From Saccharomycopsis phalli (taxonomy: Eukaryota; Ascomycota; Saccharomycetes; Ascoideales; Saccharomycopsidaceae), in the NCBI GenBank assembly GCA_020342235.1, contig CP073216.1:806001-870000 (forward strand): 64,000 nucleotides of DNA, read 5' to 3'. The translations under genes and the position numbers were made by a program. Below the pieces are notes generated by a model, which searched no databases, was not told the origin of the DNA, and saw only the letters and a program-made list of their open reading frames with translations. Position 1 is the stretch's first letter. Each line of letters opens with the position of its first letter. Below are positions 41,089-51,571 of the stretch, one piece after another.

Positions 41089-41207
41089 CACGTGATTACG
41101 GCGTGACATATTTGTCAGGTGACAAATTAGCTGACGATCAGTCACGTGGTGTTGCATTTACATGTGATATCAAATTGACGTCGTGTTGATCACGTGCATA
41201 ACACGTG
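41089..41207. promoter_or_regulatory. Four CACGTG motifs in the TRA1/VPS26 divergent promoter
   Basis: CACGTG occurs at 41089-41094, 41143-41148, 41191-41196 and 41202-41207, all within the 223 bp between the two start codons. This is far above chance, and a bHLH factor such as Cbf1 is the likely binder. Confidence 0.6.
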
Positions 41208-41246
41208 TTACACAACCAAAAAACCGCCAGCGCTAAGTGCAGCTCC

Positions 41247-42128
41247 ATGTCACTCTTCTTCAAGGCGCCATTGGATATTGAAATACGGTTGGATGAGGAG
41301 GATCTGCGGAAGCATGTTGAGGTGAAGAACAAGGCCGGCCGTAAGGAGAAATTGCCGTTGTATTCCGACGGCGAATCGGTAAAAGGCCAAGTGACCATTC
41401 GTGTCAAGGATGGGCGGCGGGTCGACCACTTGGGGATCAAAATCCAGATGATCGGCACAATTGAGACCACCACCGATGGATTTAACGCAGACAACTTTCT
41501 CTATCTTGTGCAGGAGCTTTCTGCCCCAGCCGAATTGAACCATCCAGAGACCTATTCATTTGAGTTCAAAAACGTCGAGAAGCAATATGAGAGTTACCGC
41601 GGCACCAATGTGAAGTTGCGCTACTTCCTCAAGTGCATTGTGTTGCGGAAATCCGCAGACGTCATTCGCGAAAAGGAAGTGTGGGTCTACTGCAAACTGT
41701 TGCCGTTGGACGCCCCCAATACTGTGAAGATGGATGTGGGGATCGAGGAGTGTCTCCATATTGAGTTTGAGTACTCCAAGTCACGATACTCGTTGAAGGA
41801 TGTGATTGTGGGGCGGATTTACTTTCTTCTTGTGCGGCTCAAGATCAAGCACATGGAACTTTCATTGATTCGCCGCGAGACTGTGGGGTCGGGGTCGAAT
41901 CAGGTAAGCGATTCGGAAACGTTGGTGCGGTTTGAGATTATGGATGGTGCGCCTGTGCGGGGAGAAACGATTCCTATTCGGTTGTTTTTGGGCGGGTTTG
42001 ACTTGACGCCTACGTTTCGAGATGTGAATAAGAAGTTTTCGACGCGGACGTTTTTGAGTTTGGTGTTAATTGATGAAGGGGCGCGGCGATATTTCAAGCA
42101 GAGTGAGATAATCTTGAGTCGGGATTAG
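41247..42128 (+). CDS. VPS26: Retromer subunit Vps26 (Pep8)
   Basis: Vps26 is the arrestin-fold subunit of retromer, which recycles Vps10 from endosomes to the Golgi. The product is 293 residues, shorter than S. cerevisiae Pep8 (379) and nearer to other Vps26 proteins. Matching segments are SLFFKAPLDIEIRL, the YSDGESVKGQV strand, DHLGIKIQMIGTIE, the LRYFLKC segment and LSLIRRETVG, ending with IPIRLFLGGFDLTPT. The start is the ATG at 41247; the upstream frame is promoter sequence. A CTG codon at 41304 aligns with Thr in the human protein (AETRK). Confidence 0.94.
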   Translation: MSLFFKAPLDIEIRLDEEDLRKHVEVKNKAGRKEKLPLYSDGESVKGQVTIRVKDGRRVDHLGIKIQMIGTIETTTDGFNADNFLYLVQELSAPAELNHPETYSFEFKNVEKQYESYRGTNVKLRYFLKCIVLRKSADVIREKEVWVYCKLLPLDAPNTVKMDVGIEECLHIEFEYSKSRYSLKDVIVGRIYFLLVRLKIKHMELSLIRRETVGSGSNQVSDSETLVRFEIMDGAPVRGETIPIRLFLGGFDLTPTFRDVNKKFSTRTFLSLVLIDEGARRYFKQSEIILSRD

Positions 42129-42745
42129 AAGGGAGGGAGGAGTGGAGGAGATGAGAAGGAAGAGAGAAGGAAGAGACAGAAGGCAAGAGTAATGATTATA
42201 TCATGCTGAAAATGTGTGAATTACCATGTGCATTATAGATAAAGGCAGATTAGAAGTCGAAAATCAAGAGTCTTGGGAGTATCATGAATTGGTTGAAATA
42301 TCGCAAATTGGTTGAAATATCATGAGCTCGGTTGAATATCACAAATTGGTTGAAATATCATGAGCTCGGTTGAATATCACAAATTGGTTATAGTGGACCA
42401 CACTAGTATGCTCATACTAGTCACACTAGTATTCCAGGTAATACACTAGTTTTATATTGTTTACATGTTATTGGTTAATATACTAGTATTCTAGTTGTAT
42501 GCCAGTCTATTTAGCAGTGTAGCGTATTGCAGTAACATTCCCCTAGTATATTTGCCTAGTTGTACTATTATTTCCCACCCATTATCCATATTTAATCATT
42601 TCTTGTAATTGGCACTACTTTTCCATCAAGATGGCACTTTTTTCCTCTTTTACTCGTTTTCTCTTTTTCTCATTTAGTATTTCTCGTTCTTCTCTTTTCT
42701 CGTTCTCTTTTTCATATCTCATTTTGCATTGTTTCTCCCCATCCC
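42129..42745. other. VPS26-CHM7 spacer
   Basis: No gene. It has a tandem repeat (listed separately), a run of ACTAGT-containing segments at 42400-42490 and a long pyrimidine tract (42640-42735) just before CHM7, likely promoter or leader. Confidence 0.55.
42283..42395 (+). repeat. Tandem repeat with AATTGGTTGAAATATCA units
   Basis: About five units of roughly 20 bp alternate AAATTGGTTGAAATATCATG and AGCTCGGTTGAATATCAC, forming a 40-bp higher-order unit. Confidence 0.85.
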
Positions 42746-44311
42746 ATGGAACAAACGATCCTCGGCAATAAACTCTTCAAACCTTCTCGCTTGAGATCGC
42801 TCTTCTCAAACTTCGACCGCCTAGCAGAATCTAATCCCGACGGATATGAAGCAAACATCGAGGCCTGGAAACTTGCGCTCGATGACGTGATCGAAGCACA
42901 AACTCACGTCTACTTGGACACATCGACGCTTCTAGAAGACTGTTCAGTGACCAGCGAGGCAGATGGCGTCAGTGTGGTGCTCAGACCTCTTTCTTTGGAT
43001 ACGGTTTTGGACGAAATCATCAACGATGAGACCTCATTGAAGCTCATACCCGAGCAGGTGTTTCAGGAGCGCACGACCTCGATATATGACCATGGGTTGA
43101 TGAGTAATCTCAGTATAAAGAGCGGGTTTCTCTGGGCGATTTCCAAGACAGGCATCTACAATACCAAGTTTAGTCTTGCGAGCGATCCGCAAAAGCGAGG
43201 CAACTTTCTCGTCAAGACGCGGCTAGTGAGTGTCCGGAAGCTCGAGGAGTATAAACAGCGGGTTGTGGGGCTTGTCAGGGAAAGCAACCGCAAGAAAAGC
43301 CAGGACTTGGCCAAGAATTTGTTCACAAAAGAGTCGTTGCACGACTTGTTGGCCGACAAGTTGCATCTTAACGACACGGACTACGACCTTGTGTTGAAAT
43401 ATCTACAAAGAGACTCGCGCGACATTGTCGTGGGGCAAGACGTCATCAAGTTTAAAGAGTCTCCTTCAGACACAATCAGCGCCTCAGATATCGCGATTGC
43501 ACAACTAAACACGGCAATTACAAACGCAGCTGAAAAATCAGAGACTTTGACGGCGAAAATCGCGTCGTACAATGCGAAAATCACGCAGTTGCTCCAGGAA
43601 AAGTCCACAAACAGAGACTACCTCAAGTTGCTACTTCGCATCCGCAAGTCGTTTGAAAAGTCGTTGGTCAGTGTTGCTGGTAACATGAGCAATCTTGAGG
43701 AGTTGCTCGCGAACATCTTGACACAGCAGGACAATCTAGAGGTGTTTGGTGTATTGGGTGAGTCCAAGGATATTTTGAAGGACTTGAACCGGCAATTGGA
43801 TAGCAGTAAGGTTGTGGAGTTGATGGATGATATCAAGGAGGATGTTGAGAAGATTTCGGAGGTTGGCGAGACTCTTTCAGGGTTGAGTGGGGTGGATGAT
43901 GGGCAGATTGATGAGGAGTTGGAGGAGTTGGAACGGGAGGAGAGGGAGAAGGAGAAAGAGAGGGAGAAGGAGAAGGAGAAGGAGAGGGAGAAAGAAAAGG
44001 AGAAGGAGAAGGAGAGGGAGAGGGAGAAAGAAAAGGAGAAGGAGAGGGAGAGGGAGAGGGAGAAGGAGAAGGAGAAGGAGAGGGAGAAAGAAAAGGAGAA
44101 AGAAAGGGAAAAGGAAAAAGAAAAGGAGAATGAAAGAGAGAATGAAAATGAAAATGAAAAGAAAACCATCCCAGCTGGATTTAACTCAACCAAAAATTCA
44201 TCCTCCGTCAATAATGATGAGGAAGACGAATTGCTATTGAGACTACAAAGATTAAAAGTACCTAGTACAATCAAGAAAAACCCCAAAGAAGAGCAGCCAG
44301 TACACGCCTAA
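42746..44311 (+). CDS. CHM7: ESCRT-III-like Chm7 (CHMP7) with a long charged helix
   Basis: Chm7 assembles with the inner nuclear membrane protein Heh1 to seal the nuclear envelope and survey nuclear pores. The product is 521 residues; S. cerevisiae Chm7 is 450. The N-terminal half is winged-helix-like. The central Snf7-type core spans about residues 240-385 ([40 protein letters not shown]). Residues about 389-473 are almost only E, K and R with i/i+4 opposite charges, the hallmark of a stable single alpha-helix. The C-terminal [17 protein letters not shown] fits a MIT-interacting motif. The DNA of the charged segment (43912-44166) is a purine-only minisatellite of GAGAAGGAGAGG type. Confidence 0.85.
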   Translation: MEQTILGNKLFKPSRLRSLFSNFDRLAESNPDGYEANIEAWKLALDDVIEAQTHVYLDTSTLLEDCSVTSEADGVSVVLRPLSLDTVLDEIINDETSLKLIPEQVFQERTTSIYDHGLMSNLSIKSGFLWAISKTGIYNTKFSLASDPQKRGNFLVKTRLVSVRKLEEYKQRVVGLVRESNRKKSQDLAKNLFTKESLHDLLADKLHLNDTDYDLVLKYLQRDSRDIVVGQDVIKFKESPSDTISASDIAIAQLNTAITNAAEKSETLTAKIASYNAKITQLLQEKSTNRDYLKLLLRIRKSFEKSLVSVAGNMSNLEELLANILTQQDNLEVFGVLGESKDILKDLNRQLDSSKVVELMDDIKEDVEKISEVGETLSGLSGVDDGQIDEELEELEREEREKEKEREKEKEKEREKEKEKEKEREREKEKEKEREREREKEKEKEREKEKEKEREKEKEKENERENENENEKKTIPAGFNSTKNSSSVNNDEEDELLLRLQRLKVPSTIKKNPKEEQPVHA

Positions 44312-45424
44312 ATGGATACAGAATTACAGAGTAACCTGGAGTGACTCTGTCTTCAACTTTTGGAAATCTACATAATTTATACAACCTTCTTAATAACATA
44401 CTGTAATAAAAAGGGTCACATTTCTTTCTGAAGCTAAACTAATCTGTTAGTCTTTTACATGCTTCTTGACTACGTGTAATTTCCACTTCTTACGGCAATT
44501 GTGCTTCATTCTGAAATCACCAATTTGAAGATAACAACCAATCCCAATAGGTCTTGGTTCTTTTATGAAGGTTATTTCATTTTCAAGTATAAATAGTACG
44601 ACTTTTCTCTGAATTGTCAAGCGAATATATTTTGGCTATTTTACCAACTCGTATTCTAGTTATCATATTACACATACCAAATGGTAAGCAACCAAACCAT
44701 AAGCCAATAAAGTTTACTGATTTTCCCATACAATCTTGGACATTTAATAATACTATATATTTAAACCTATAGCTATACTTTGCCATCTGACCAAGGACAG
44801 TGCTGCTATGTAGTGGTCAAAAGAAGACTCTACGACAGAGATAAAGGTTCGACTAGAGCTGGTGAATATGTCGATTAATGGGCATTGAAGGGATAGTGAG
44901 ATTTCATAGGTCGTAGGTGACTTGAGCCACCCCAGGGTACTAGTATGATAGCTCTCCTAACGTGCTGTAGCAAAAAGGGAAACTACTAGTCCAGCACAAC
45001 GAGTAGAATCCTATAAGAGTTTTAAGCTTTGCCTCATCTGAAAAAAAGACGCGGGTTTTATTAGCAGTGGTAATTTCGTGTGTCTGTTCTTGGGCTTGAA
45101 AGGCCAATAGTGCTGAGCAGGAAAGTCGTGGTTTGGACATTTATTTACTTTGGTACTATATTCATTTCTTTTATATGTTATTCATTCTATATGACATTCT
45201 CTTTGACAATTATCTCAGATTTTTCTTTGAAATGTACCCTGTATTGTCTTTACATTTGGCACTATCCATGTCCAATTGTCCTACATTTATTATATATTAT
45301 GATATATTTGTATATAAATTTATATTATATTATATCATATCATATCTTACATCTTTATATAAATTTATACCTTCATTTTACTATACCTTTTTGCTCTTAC
45401 TTCATGTCTCCACTCCTCCATCCA
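44312..45424. other. CHM7-CNXE spacer
   Basis: Both genes end here. Small open frames (45080-45478 plus, 44940-45140 minus) look like chance: the former is AT-rich low complexity. The part 44790-45135 is more GC rich than the rest and contains short complementary stretches (GTGCTG/CAGCAC near 44958-44996), so a small RNA gene is possible but not shown. About 45285-45375 is a nearly pure AT run. Confidence 0.45.
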
Positions 45425-47380
45425 CTACTCAGCCAACGAATCAATCAACAACGCATCGACAATACTCCCCGCTTCTAGATACTCCCCATTCTTCGAGCTA
45501 GGCAAACACAACAACCCATTGGCCTGTTTCATGCTGTCCACTCGGCTGCTTCTTTGGAACCCAGTACTGGCACACTGCAAGACCCGAGTTTCCGAGTCCT
45601 GGAAGATCCGAACACGATGATACTCTGGGCGAGGATCCAACTTTGTCTTCTGCTGAAGACAGACCTTGACTTTTGGAAAGCTTTTGTGGGTTCCCGAGGC
45701 CTGGAACAACGACGGAAGAACAAACAAGTGCAACGTCACAAGGGCAGAGGCTGGGTTTCCTGGGAGTGCAAAAATAATCTTGCGACGGTGCTTTACCTGA
45801 ACAGAGGCAAACGTCGTGGGTTTTCCCGGCTTCATGGCCACCCGGCCAAAATGAATGGTTCCGTTGAGGCTGCGTTCAATGATGGACTTTAGCAAGTCCA
45901 ACTCGCCCATGGAAACCCCGCCTGTGGTTATTAGAAAGTCCAAGTCGGAGTCGACAAATTGCTCCTGGAGGATTTTCTCAAGGGTGTGTGGACTGTCCTT
46001 TGCAATGCCCAAGTCACGAACCTCGAATCCACGTGCTTGCAAAGCCGCTTTTAAAGACGGCCGGTTCGAGTCAAAAACCTGGCCATGTGTGACACTGGAG
46101 CACTTGGATATATCCACAAGCTCGTCCCCTGTGGAAAGAAGCCCGATTTTCGGCTTGCAAAACACCTTGACGGTGCTGACTCCAATACTGGCAAGCACAC
46201 CGATTTCGCCGCCTACTGGGGTGATTTGCTGGCCTCTTTTGACGACAAGAGTGCCCTTTTCCATATCAGAGCCGACTTCCCGGATATTGTCACCGGGCTC
46301 TACGTCTTTAGCCATGATTTCCACGGTTTTTTCCTCGCTGTTGTCGTCAGTAGTCTCCAAAAGTCGTGTGTCCTCCACCATGACTATAGCATTGCTTCCT
46401 GGAGGAACAGGTGCCCCTGTGGTGATTCTGGCAACGGATCCGCGTGGCAACGGTGCGGCGGGATCTTTTCCGGACGCATGTGACACCGAGACGACCGGCA
46501 TGGACGCAGGGCAGTCGGAAGCATGCACAGCATAGCCGTCAACGATACTGGCTCGGAAATTCGGCACATCCATTGGCGAAAAGACGTCTTCGGCGACAAT
46601 GTGGGACGTGAGAAGCGAGATGGGGGTGTCCTGGGTTTGTGGAGGAGGTGTGTGTTGTTGGATTAGCAGGAGAGCTTGCGGGACCAGGATCATGGGGTAT
46701 GGTGAGTGTCTATTTCTGAGAGTGACGGGAACGTTGGTGTCGTTTGAAATGTGGTGTTTATGAGTGATTTTGTGGTGATGGCCATGGCAGGATTTTTTAT
46801 TGGTGTGTTTTTTGGGGTGACTTTGATTTAGTTGACCTTGATTTAGTTGTCCCTCATTCAGCCTTCCCTCCTTCAGCCTTCCCTCCTTCAGCCTTCCCTC
46901 ATGAAAAACCCTCGACGATTCAACACACAACTGCTCAATCGCATGTGGAAGAACACCCATCACCCCCTCCAAATTCTCCACCGCAGCTTTTGGTGATCCT
47001 GGCAACGTCAATATCAAACAGCTGCCAACAATTCCAGCAACAGGCCGGCTCAAAACCCCATACGGCGTAATCCCATTGGCCCGATTCAACATCCCAAACA
47101 CCAATCCTGGTGCCTTCTTCTCAATCACGTCTTCCACCGCTTCTGGAGTCACGTCGCGCGAACTGAATCCCGTTCCTCCACAAGTCAAGATAAGCCCAAC
47201 CTCATCCGTCCAGGAGTACAATTTCCGGATAATCGCCTGTTTATCGTCGGGACAAATTCCCAGGTGGGAAATATGGAACCCATTGTCCAAGCATTGTGTG
47301 ATTGCAGCAGTGGTGAGGTCGCTAGATTGGTGTTTGTGTGCCGTATCAGACACTATCAATATGCCTACTTTGATCATCAA
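45425..47380 (-). CDS. cnxE: Gephyrin-like molybdenum insertase (MogA-MoeA fusion)
   Basis: This two-domain enzyme adenylylates molybdopterin and then inserts molybdate, the last steps of molybdenum cofactor synthesis. The product is 651 residues. The N-terminal MogA/G domain (about 1-165) has VGILIVSDTA, LTCGGTGFSSRDVTPEAV and LPGSPKAAVENLEG. The C-terminal MoeA/E domain (about 230-651) has NFRASIVDGYAVHA, ITTGAPVPPGSNAIV, GLLSTGDELV, TTGGVSMGELDLL and LPGNPASALVTLHLF. The order G-E is that of gephyrin, opposite to plant Cnx1. The linker has GRLKEG repeats from a 15-bp minisatellite (about 46850-46905) and a His-rich patch (HGHHHKITHKHH). S. cerevisiae and most yeasts lack the gene; it persists mainly in nitrate users. 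No other cofactor gene or molybdoenzyme is in the window. Confidence 0.95.
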   Translation of the reverse strand: MMIKVGILIVSDTAHKHQSSDLTTAAITQCLDNGFHISHLGICPDDKQAIIRKLYSWTDEVGLILTCGGTGFSSRDVTPEAVEDVIEKKAPGLVFGMLNRANGITPYGVLSRPVAGIVGSCLILTLPGSPKAAVENLEGVMGVLPHAIEQLCVESSRVFHEGRLKEGRLKEGRLNEGQLNQGQLNQSHPKKHTNKKSCHGHHHKITHKHHISNDTNVPVTLRNRHSPYPMILVPQALLLIQQHTPPPQTQDTPISLLTSHIVAEDVFSPMDVPNFRASIVDGYAVHASDCPASMPVVSVSHASGKDPAAPLPRGSVARITTGAPVPPGSNAIVMVEDTRLLETTDDNSEEKTVEIMAKDVEPGDNIREVGSDMEKGTLVVKRGQQITPVGGEIGVLASIGVSTVKVFCKPKIGLLSTGDELVDISKCSSVTHGQVFDSNRPSLKAALQARGFEVRDLGIAKDSPHTLEKILQEQFVDSDLDFLITTGGVSMGELDLLKSIIERSLNGTIHFGRVAMKPGKPTTFASVQVKHRRKIIFALPGNPASALVTLHLFVLPSLFQASGTHKSFPKVKVCLQQKTKLDPRPEYHRVRIFQDSETRVLQCASTGFQRSSRVDSMKQANGLLCLPSSKNGEYLEAGSIVDALLIDSLAE

Positions 47381-48114
47381 GTTTCACCCTCGAAATATTT
47401 CACATATGTACCCACATGCTGGTGCTGTATGCCACATCCATTTTTATTAAACGGTATTTTCAACTTGTAGGAAATGCTGTAGATTATTACTGTGATTGAG
47501 TTGTATGTATAAGTTGAGAGAAGTTGGTTGACGAGCTGAATGAAGTGATGTGGTAATGGATGATTGGTGGAATTATCAAGAAAAATTATCAATTGGATAA
47601 TTGATGAATTTATTATCAATGGTACATTTAGTAAAATTTTCTCCATTTATTTTTGAAATTCACCAACTCTGTACTAAAAAATTAAACCAATTTACGTATT
47701 CAATCATCAATTCTACATATTCAATAATCTATTCTACATATTCAATCATCAATTCTATTGTTAATACTATTCAAACTAATTATATTCAGAACATGGTTTT
47801 AATCATTCTAGTTCATGATTAGCATGAAATATATTTCATTCATCAATATATAATATGCTCAGCGCACTTACCCTAAACGTTAGTCCCTCCCTAAAAAAAA
47901 CAACAAATATTATCATCAGAATTTTCAGTGTGTATGGTCAATCAACACATTATGATTCAGCCTGGGGCGACAACGTAGGTCATCATAATAATATTCCAAT
48001 TCGCTTTACTTACTGTATAACTTGAAGTGATAAACATTTTCACATCCAATCGCGCTTTTATGTTGAGGTTACCCGGCCACAAGCATAATCCCGCGCCAAT
48101 CTCATCTCTTCAAC
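47381..48114. other. AT-rich CNXE/RAD30 divergent spacer
   Basis: No gene. A short repeat (ATTCTACATATTCAATCATCA, about three units) lies at 47690-47760. It presumably holds both promoters. Confidence 0.55.
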
Positions 48115-50676
48115 ATGTCGATAGACTTGCAGGACAAATCCAATGACAAAATCTTGGTTTCCCAGCCTCTTGTCTCAAAATACACCTTTGCAGATTTCAG
48201 GGCTCTCCGTGACCCTCAAAAATCCTGCTTTTCTCCATTAGCAGTCGTCGGCCATGTTGACGCAAACGCCTTTTTTGCCCAAGTAGATCAAGTGAAACAT
48301 GGTTTTTCCAGACAAGACCCAGTGATTTGTGTCCAATGGTCCAGTATAATAGCAGTCTCCTACGCTGCTCGGAAGTACGGCATCAACCGGTTGGATTCAG
48401 TGAAATCTGCCATTGCAAAATGCCCGCATTTGGTGCCGCTTCACACCTCGGTATTCCGCAAGGGCGAGAACTTCTGGCGCAATGTCAACAGCTGCAATCC
48501 GAGCGATTTTCCGAGCCCAGCAAGCCACAAAGTCTCTTTGGATCCGTACCGGCGCGAGTCGCGCAAGATCCGTCGGATTTTTCACAAGAATTGTCGGGTG
48601 GTACAAAAGGTGAGTGTCGACGAGTGTATGATGAATCTTGGGCCGGAGGTCTATGAAAAGGCACTTGAATTGTTTCCGCAGCTTGATCTGGAGGATGGTA
48701 GTAAACGGATGCCGCCTATTCCCGGTGAGATGCCGGATTTTTTTCATCAGTGCCGGGGGACTTTTATTCGGAGTGATCTGGAGCTGGTAGGGGATGAAGG
48801 TGAGGAATTTGTATCAAAGGATATGGAATTGGCGCAAAAGGAAACGGAACAAAATGATGTGGAACAAAATGATGTGGAACAAAATGATATGCCAAAAGAT
48901 ACGCCAAAACATATGCCAAAAGATATGCCAAAACATACGCCAAAACATACGCCAAAACATACGCCAAAACATACAGAACAAAAACATACAGAACCAGATA
49001 ACAAAACCCCAAGCCCTCAACCTCAGACAATAGCCGTGCCTGAAAACTTGACCCACCCAGAAATAATAGTACAAGACTGGGATGACATTTTCATCATCAT
49101 TGGCTCCATAATCATCTGGAATATTCGCCGGGAAATCGAGTCCATGTTGGGATACACCACTTCTGGAGGAGTTGCTAGATGCAAGACATTGGCCAAGTTG
49201 GCTTCTGGGTACGTCAAACCAGACGGACAAACCATCATACGAAACGGCAGCATTGCCAACTATCTAAAGGAATTTGATTTCACCGATTTCTGGGGGTTTG
49301 GTGGCAAGGTCGGCGAGACTATAACCCAGAGCTTGAACTTGCCATTCCGAAAAGAAGAGCGCATTGCACACATTAGAGACTCGTTCACGCTAAAGGAACT
49401 TGAAAAACGGCTCTCAGACAGTTTGTTGGCCCAAAAAGTATATCTGATTGTCAGAGGAGAGTACTTTGAACCTTTTTCGGAAAACGAGGACCAGAGCATG
49501 TCCTCGGCAAAAAGATTCAAAGAAGACTCGGTGACTACAAAGGAAGAATGCCAAGAGTGGTTGCCAGTTTTTATAGGCGATTTGGCCCGTCGTGTCAAGG
49601 AATGGAACGAGGAAGAGTACTTGGACCAGGGCCGTGAGACAATACGATCTCCAAGAACAATGTCGTTCCAGTATACTTCATGGCATGGGAAAGTGACCCG
49701 GTCAAGGCAAACTTCATTACCGTTGGTTCTGTTTGATCAGTTGGAGGCCCATATGTTGGCTGTTTCGCAGCGGCTTCTTGAGGATGTGATAAAAGGGAGT
49801 GAATATGAACGGTTAGAAGTGTTTCCCATGAGTATGATGAGTATTACCGTGACAAAATTCGAGCTGGTTAGCGGAATTGGGTTTATTGACTCTTTTTTCA
49901 AAGGGAAGGATGGAGGAGCTAAGCCGGGAAGGAAAGTAGAGAATAAAGAAAGTCACTGGGAGACTATTTCCAAAGACGAGACTGAAAATGAGCTGATGGG
50001 AACTCGGCATGTGTTGAATTATGAGTCTCGAAAGCCAAAGGAGATGGTAAGGAATGACATTCATTCTATGTTAAAGACCCGGATTGTCACACAGCATGCT
50101 ATACGAAAGGAAATTGGAATAATAAATTTGGAAGAAGAAATTGAAGAAGTTAAGGAGGAGGAAATTGAAGAAGTCAAGGAAAAAATTGAAGTAGTCAAGG
50201 AAGAAATTGAAGTAGTCAAGGAAGAAATTGAAGTAGTCAAGGAAGGAATTGAAGTCAAGGAAAGTGATCTTAAAGTCAAGGAAAAAGATCTCAAAGTCAA
50301 AAAGGGCATCAAAAAGAACCAGACAGAACTAACCAAGGCAATAGTCGATGAGGAAATCTTAGAAACCGCCAAGGAAATTATCGACCTATCATCCAATCTG
50401 CCAGCTGAGCTCAGCGAAATCGGCCCACCAACACATTTCTTTTGCAAGGAATGCCAGAGAACAATTGAAAACCCCAAAGGGTTACTACAGTTTGAAACAG
50501 AACACAAGGACCGACATTTCGCCATAAAGTATTCCTCCATGCTCAATGGTGAAAGCTTGACACAAACCATGATTAATAATCCAATGAAACACGATACGAA
50601 ACGAAAAAAGACGCTGGGTCCTCAGACTGGCAAACGAATCAAGACTTCACGACAATCGACGCTACCGTTTGCATGA
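48115..50676 (+). CDS. RAD30: Translesion DNA polymerase eta (Rad30)
   Basis: Pol eta bypasses UV photoproducts. The product is 853 residues; S. cerevisiae Rad30 has 632. Y-family motifs: GHVDANAFFAQVDQVKHGF (first metal site), AARKYGINR, KVSVDECMMNLG (the catalytic D-E pair, usually SIDE) and TSGGVARCKTLAKLASGYVK. A C-terminal UBZ-like finger is FFCKECQRTIENPKG with two histidines following (HKDRHF). The end, RQSTLPFA, is a PIP box for PCNA. Two low-complexity inserts enlarge it. One is a QNDVE/PKHTPKHTP tract after the catalytic motif (DNA about 48840-48990). The other is an EEIEVVKE coiled repeat before the UBZ (about 50130-50290). Both look like in-frame minisatellite expansions. Confidence 0.93.
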   Translation: MSIDLQDKSNDKILVSQPLVSKYTFADFRALRDPQKSCFSPLAVVGHVDANAFFAQVDQVKHGFSRQDPVICVQWSSIIAVSYAARKYGINRLDSVKSAIAKCPHLVPLHTSVFRKGENFWRNVNSCNPSDFPSPASHKVSLDPYRRESRKIRRIFHKNCRVVQKVSVDECMMNLGPEVYEKALELFPQLDLEDGSKRMPPIPGEMPDFFHQCRGTFIRSDLELVGDEGEEFVSKDMELAQKETEQNDVEQNDVEQNDMPKDTPKHMPKDMPKHTPKHTPKHTPKHTEQKHTEPDNKTPSPQPQTIAVPENLTHPEIIVQDWDDIFIIIGSIIIWNIRREIESMLGYTTSGGVARCKTLAKLASGYVKPDGQTIIRNGSIANYLKEFDFTDFWGFGGKVGETITQSLNLPFRKEERIAHIRDSFTLKELEKRLSDSLLAQKVYLIVRGEYFEPFSENEDQSMSSAKRFKEDSVTTKEECQEWLPVFIGDLARRVKEWNEEEYLDQGRETIRSPRTMSFQYTSWHGKVTRSRQTSLPLVLFDQLEAHMLAVSQRLLEDVIKGSEYERLEVFPMSMMSITVTKFELVSGIGFIDSFFKGKDGGAKPGRKVENKESHWETISKDETENELMGTRHVLNYESRKPKEMVRNDIHSMLKTRIVTQHAIRKEIGIINLEEEIEEVKEEEIEEVKEKIEVVKEEIEVVKEEIEVVKEGIEVKESDLKVKEKDLKVKKGIKKNQTELTKAIVDEEILETAKEIIDLSSNLPAELSEIGPPTHFFCKECQRTIENPKGLLQFETEHKDRHFAIKYSSMLNGESLTQTMINNPMKHDTKRKKTLGPQTGKRIKTSRQSTLPFA

Positions 50677-50736
50677 CCCACCATGTTGGTACATTGCATC
50701 TTTTATTTTTCGGCAATCATACTGGTTGGAAAAGTG

Positions 50737-51113
50737 ATGATTAATGCAAATTTATTGAGATCAACAAGGCCATTTTCCCGGCTAATTCGGCACTACAGTG
50801 TTGATCCAAAGTCAGTTGCACCAATGAACTCGTATGAATCCAAAATATTTGATATCTTGAACGAGTCATTGGACCCTCAAGCGTTGACGGTGAATGATGT
50901 GTCAGGTAAGCAGCACACCAATCTTTTCGGAGAAGTAATTTCGAAATGTGTTAACAATTAGGCGGGTGTGGATCGATGTTTGCAATAAACATTGTTAGTA
51001 AGCAGTTTGGCGGACTTTCAATGATTAAGCAGCACCGAATGGTGAATTCTGTCTTGGCAGAAGAAATCAAAAAATGGCATGGGCTACAATTGGTGACAAA
51101 GGCCGCCAAATAG
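50737..51113 (+). CDS. BOL3: Mitochondrial BolA-family protein Bol3 (two exons)
   Basis: Bol3 helps deliver 4Fe-4S clusters to mitochondrial enzymes together with Nfu1. Exon 1 is 50737-50905, the intron 50906-50961 (56 nt, GTAAGC ... GTTAACAATTAG) and exon 2 50962-51113, giving 106 residues. The N-terminus ([21 protein letters not shown]) is a matrix-targeting presequence. The junction restores [20 protein letters not shown], the invariant BolA loop, followed by [20 protein letters not shown]. An upstream in-frame ATG at 50683 is possible but would bury the presequence. RAD30 ends 60 bp upstream on the same strand. Confidence 0.93.
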
Positions 51114-51418
51114 ACTGTGGAATAAAATGGTTAAATATACGGTAAGGAAAGTAGAAAGGGAATAGAGGATGATTGAGAATAAAATGCAAACATTGCTACA
51201 GAAAAGATGGAATATTAATGACAAAAATGGGCAACGATATGACTGATTACATGAAATTGCAAGACCTTCAATGGCACAATTGATGTGTATCATTTTGGAA
51301 TAATCTCAATGACGTGGATTTGATTGTCTTTGACGGTATCGCAGGTTGATTTGTCTGTCATTTTGTCATCTTTATTCTTTTTTTTTATCCTGTCATATTA
51401 TATTGTTCTTGTTATTCT

Positions 51419-51558
51419 CATCCATCTCCATCCATCTCCATCTCCATCTCCATCTCCATCTCCATCTCCATCTCCATCCATCTCCATCTCCATCTCCATC
51501 CATCTCCATCTCCATCCATCTCCATCTCCATCCATCTCCATTTCCATCCATCTACACT
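51419..51558 (+). repeat. CATCTC/CATC simple repeat
   Basis: About 140 bp of CCATCTCCATCT with interspersed CCATCCATCT sits between the convergent BOL3 and complex I subunit genes. Confidence 0.95.
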
Positions 51559-51571
51559 TTACATGTCATGC

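Noticed and set aside
45080-45501. Overlapping 122-132 codon plus-strand frames
   Set aside because: They consist of Tyr/Ile/Leu-rich sequence from an AT run and overlap the 3' end of cnxE; compositional artefacts.
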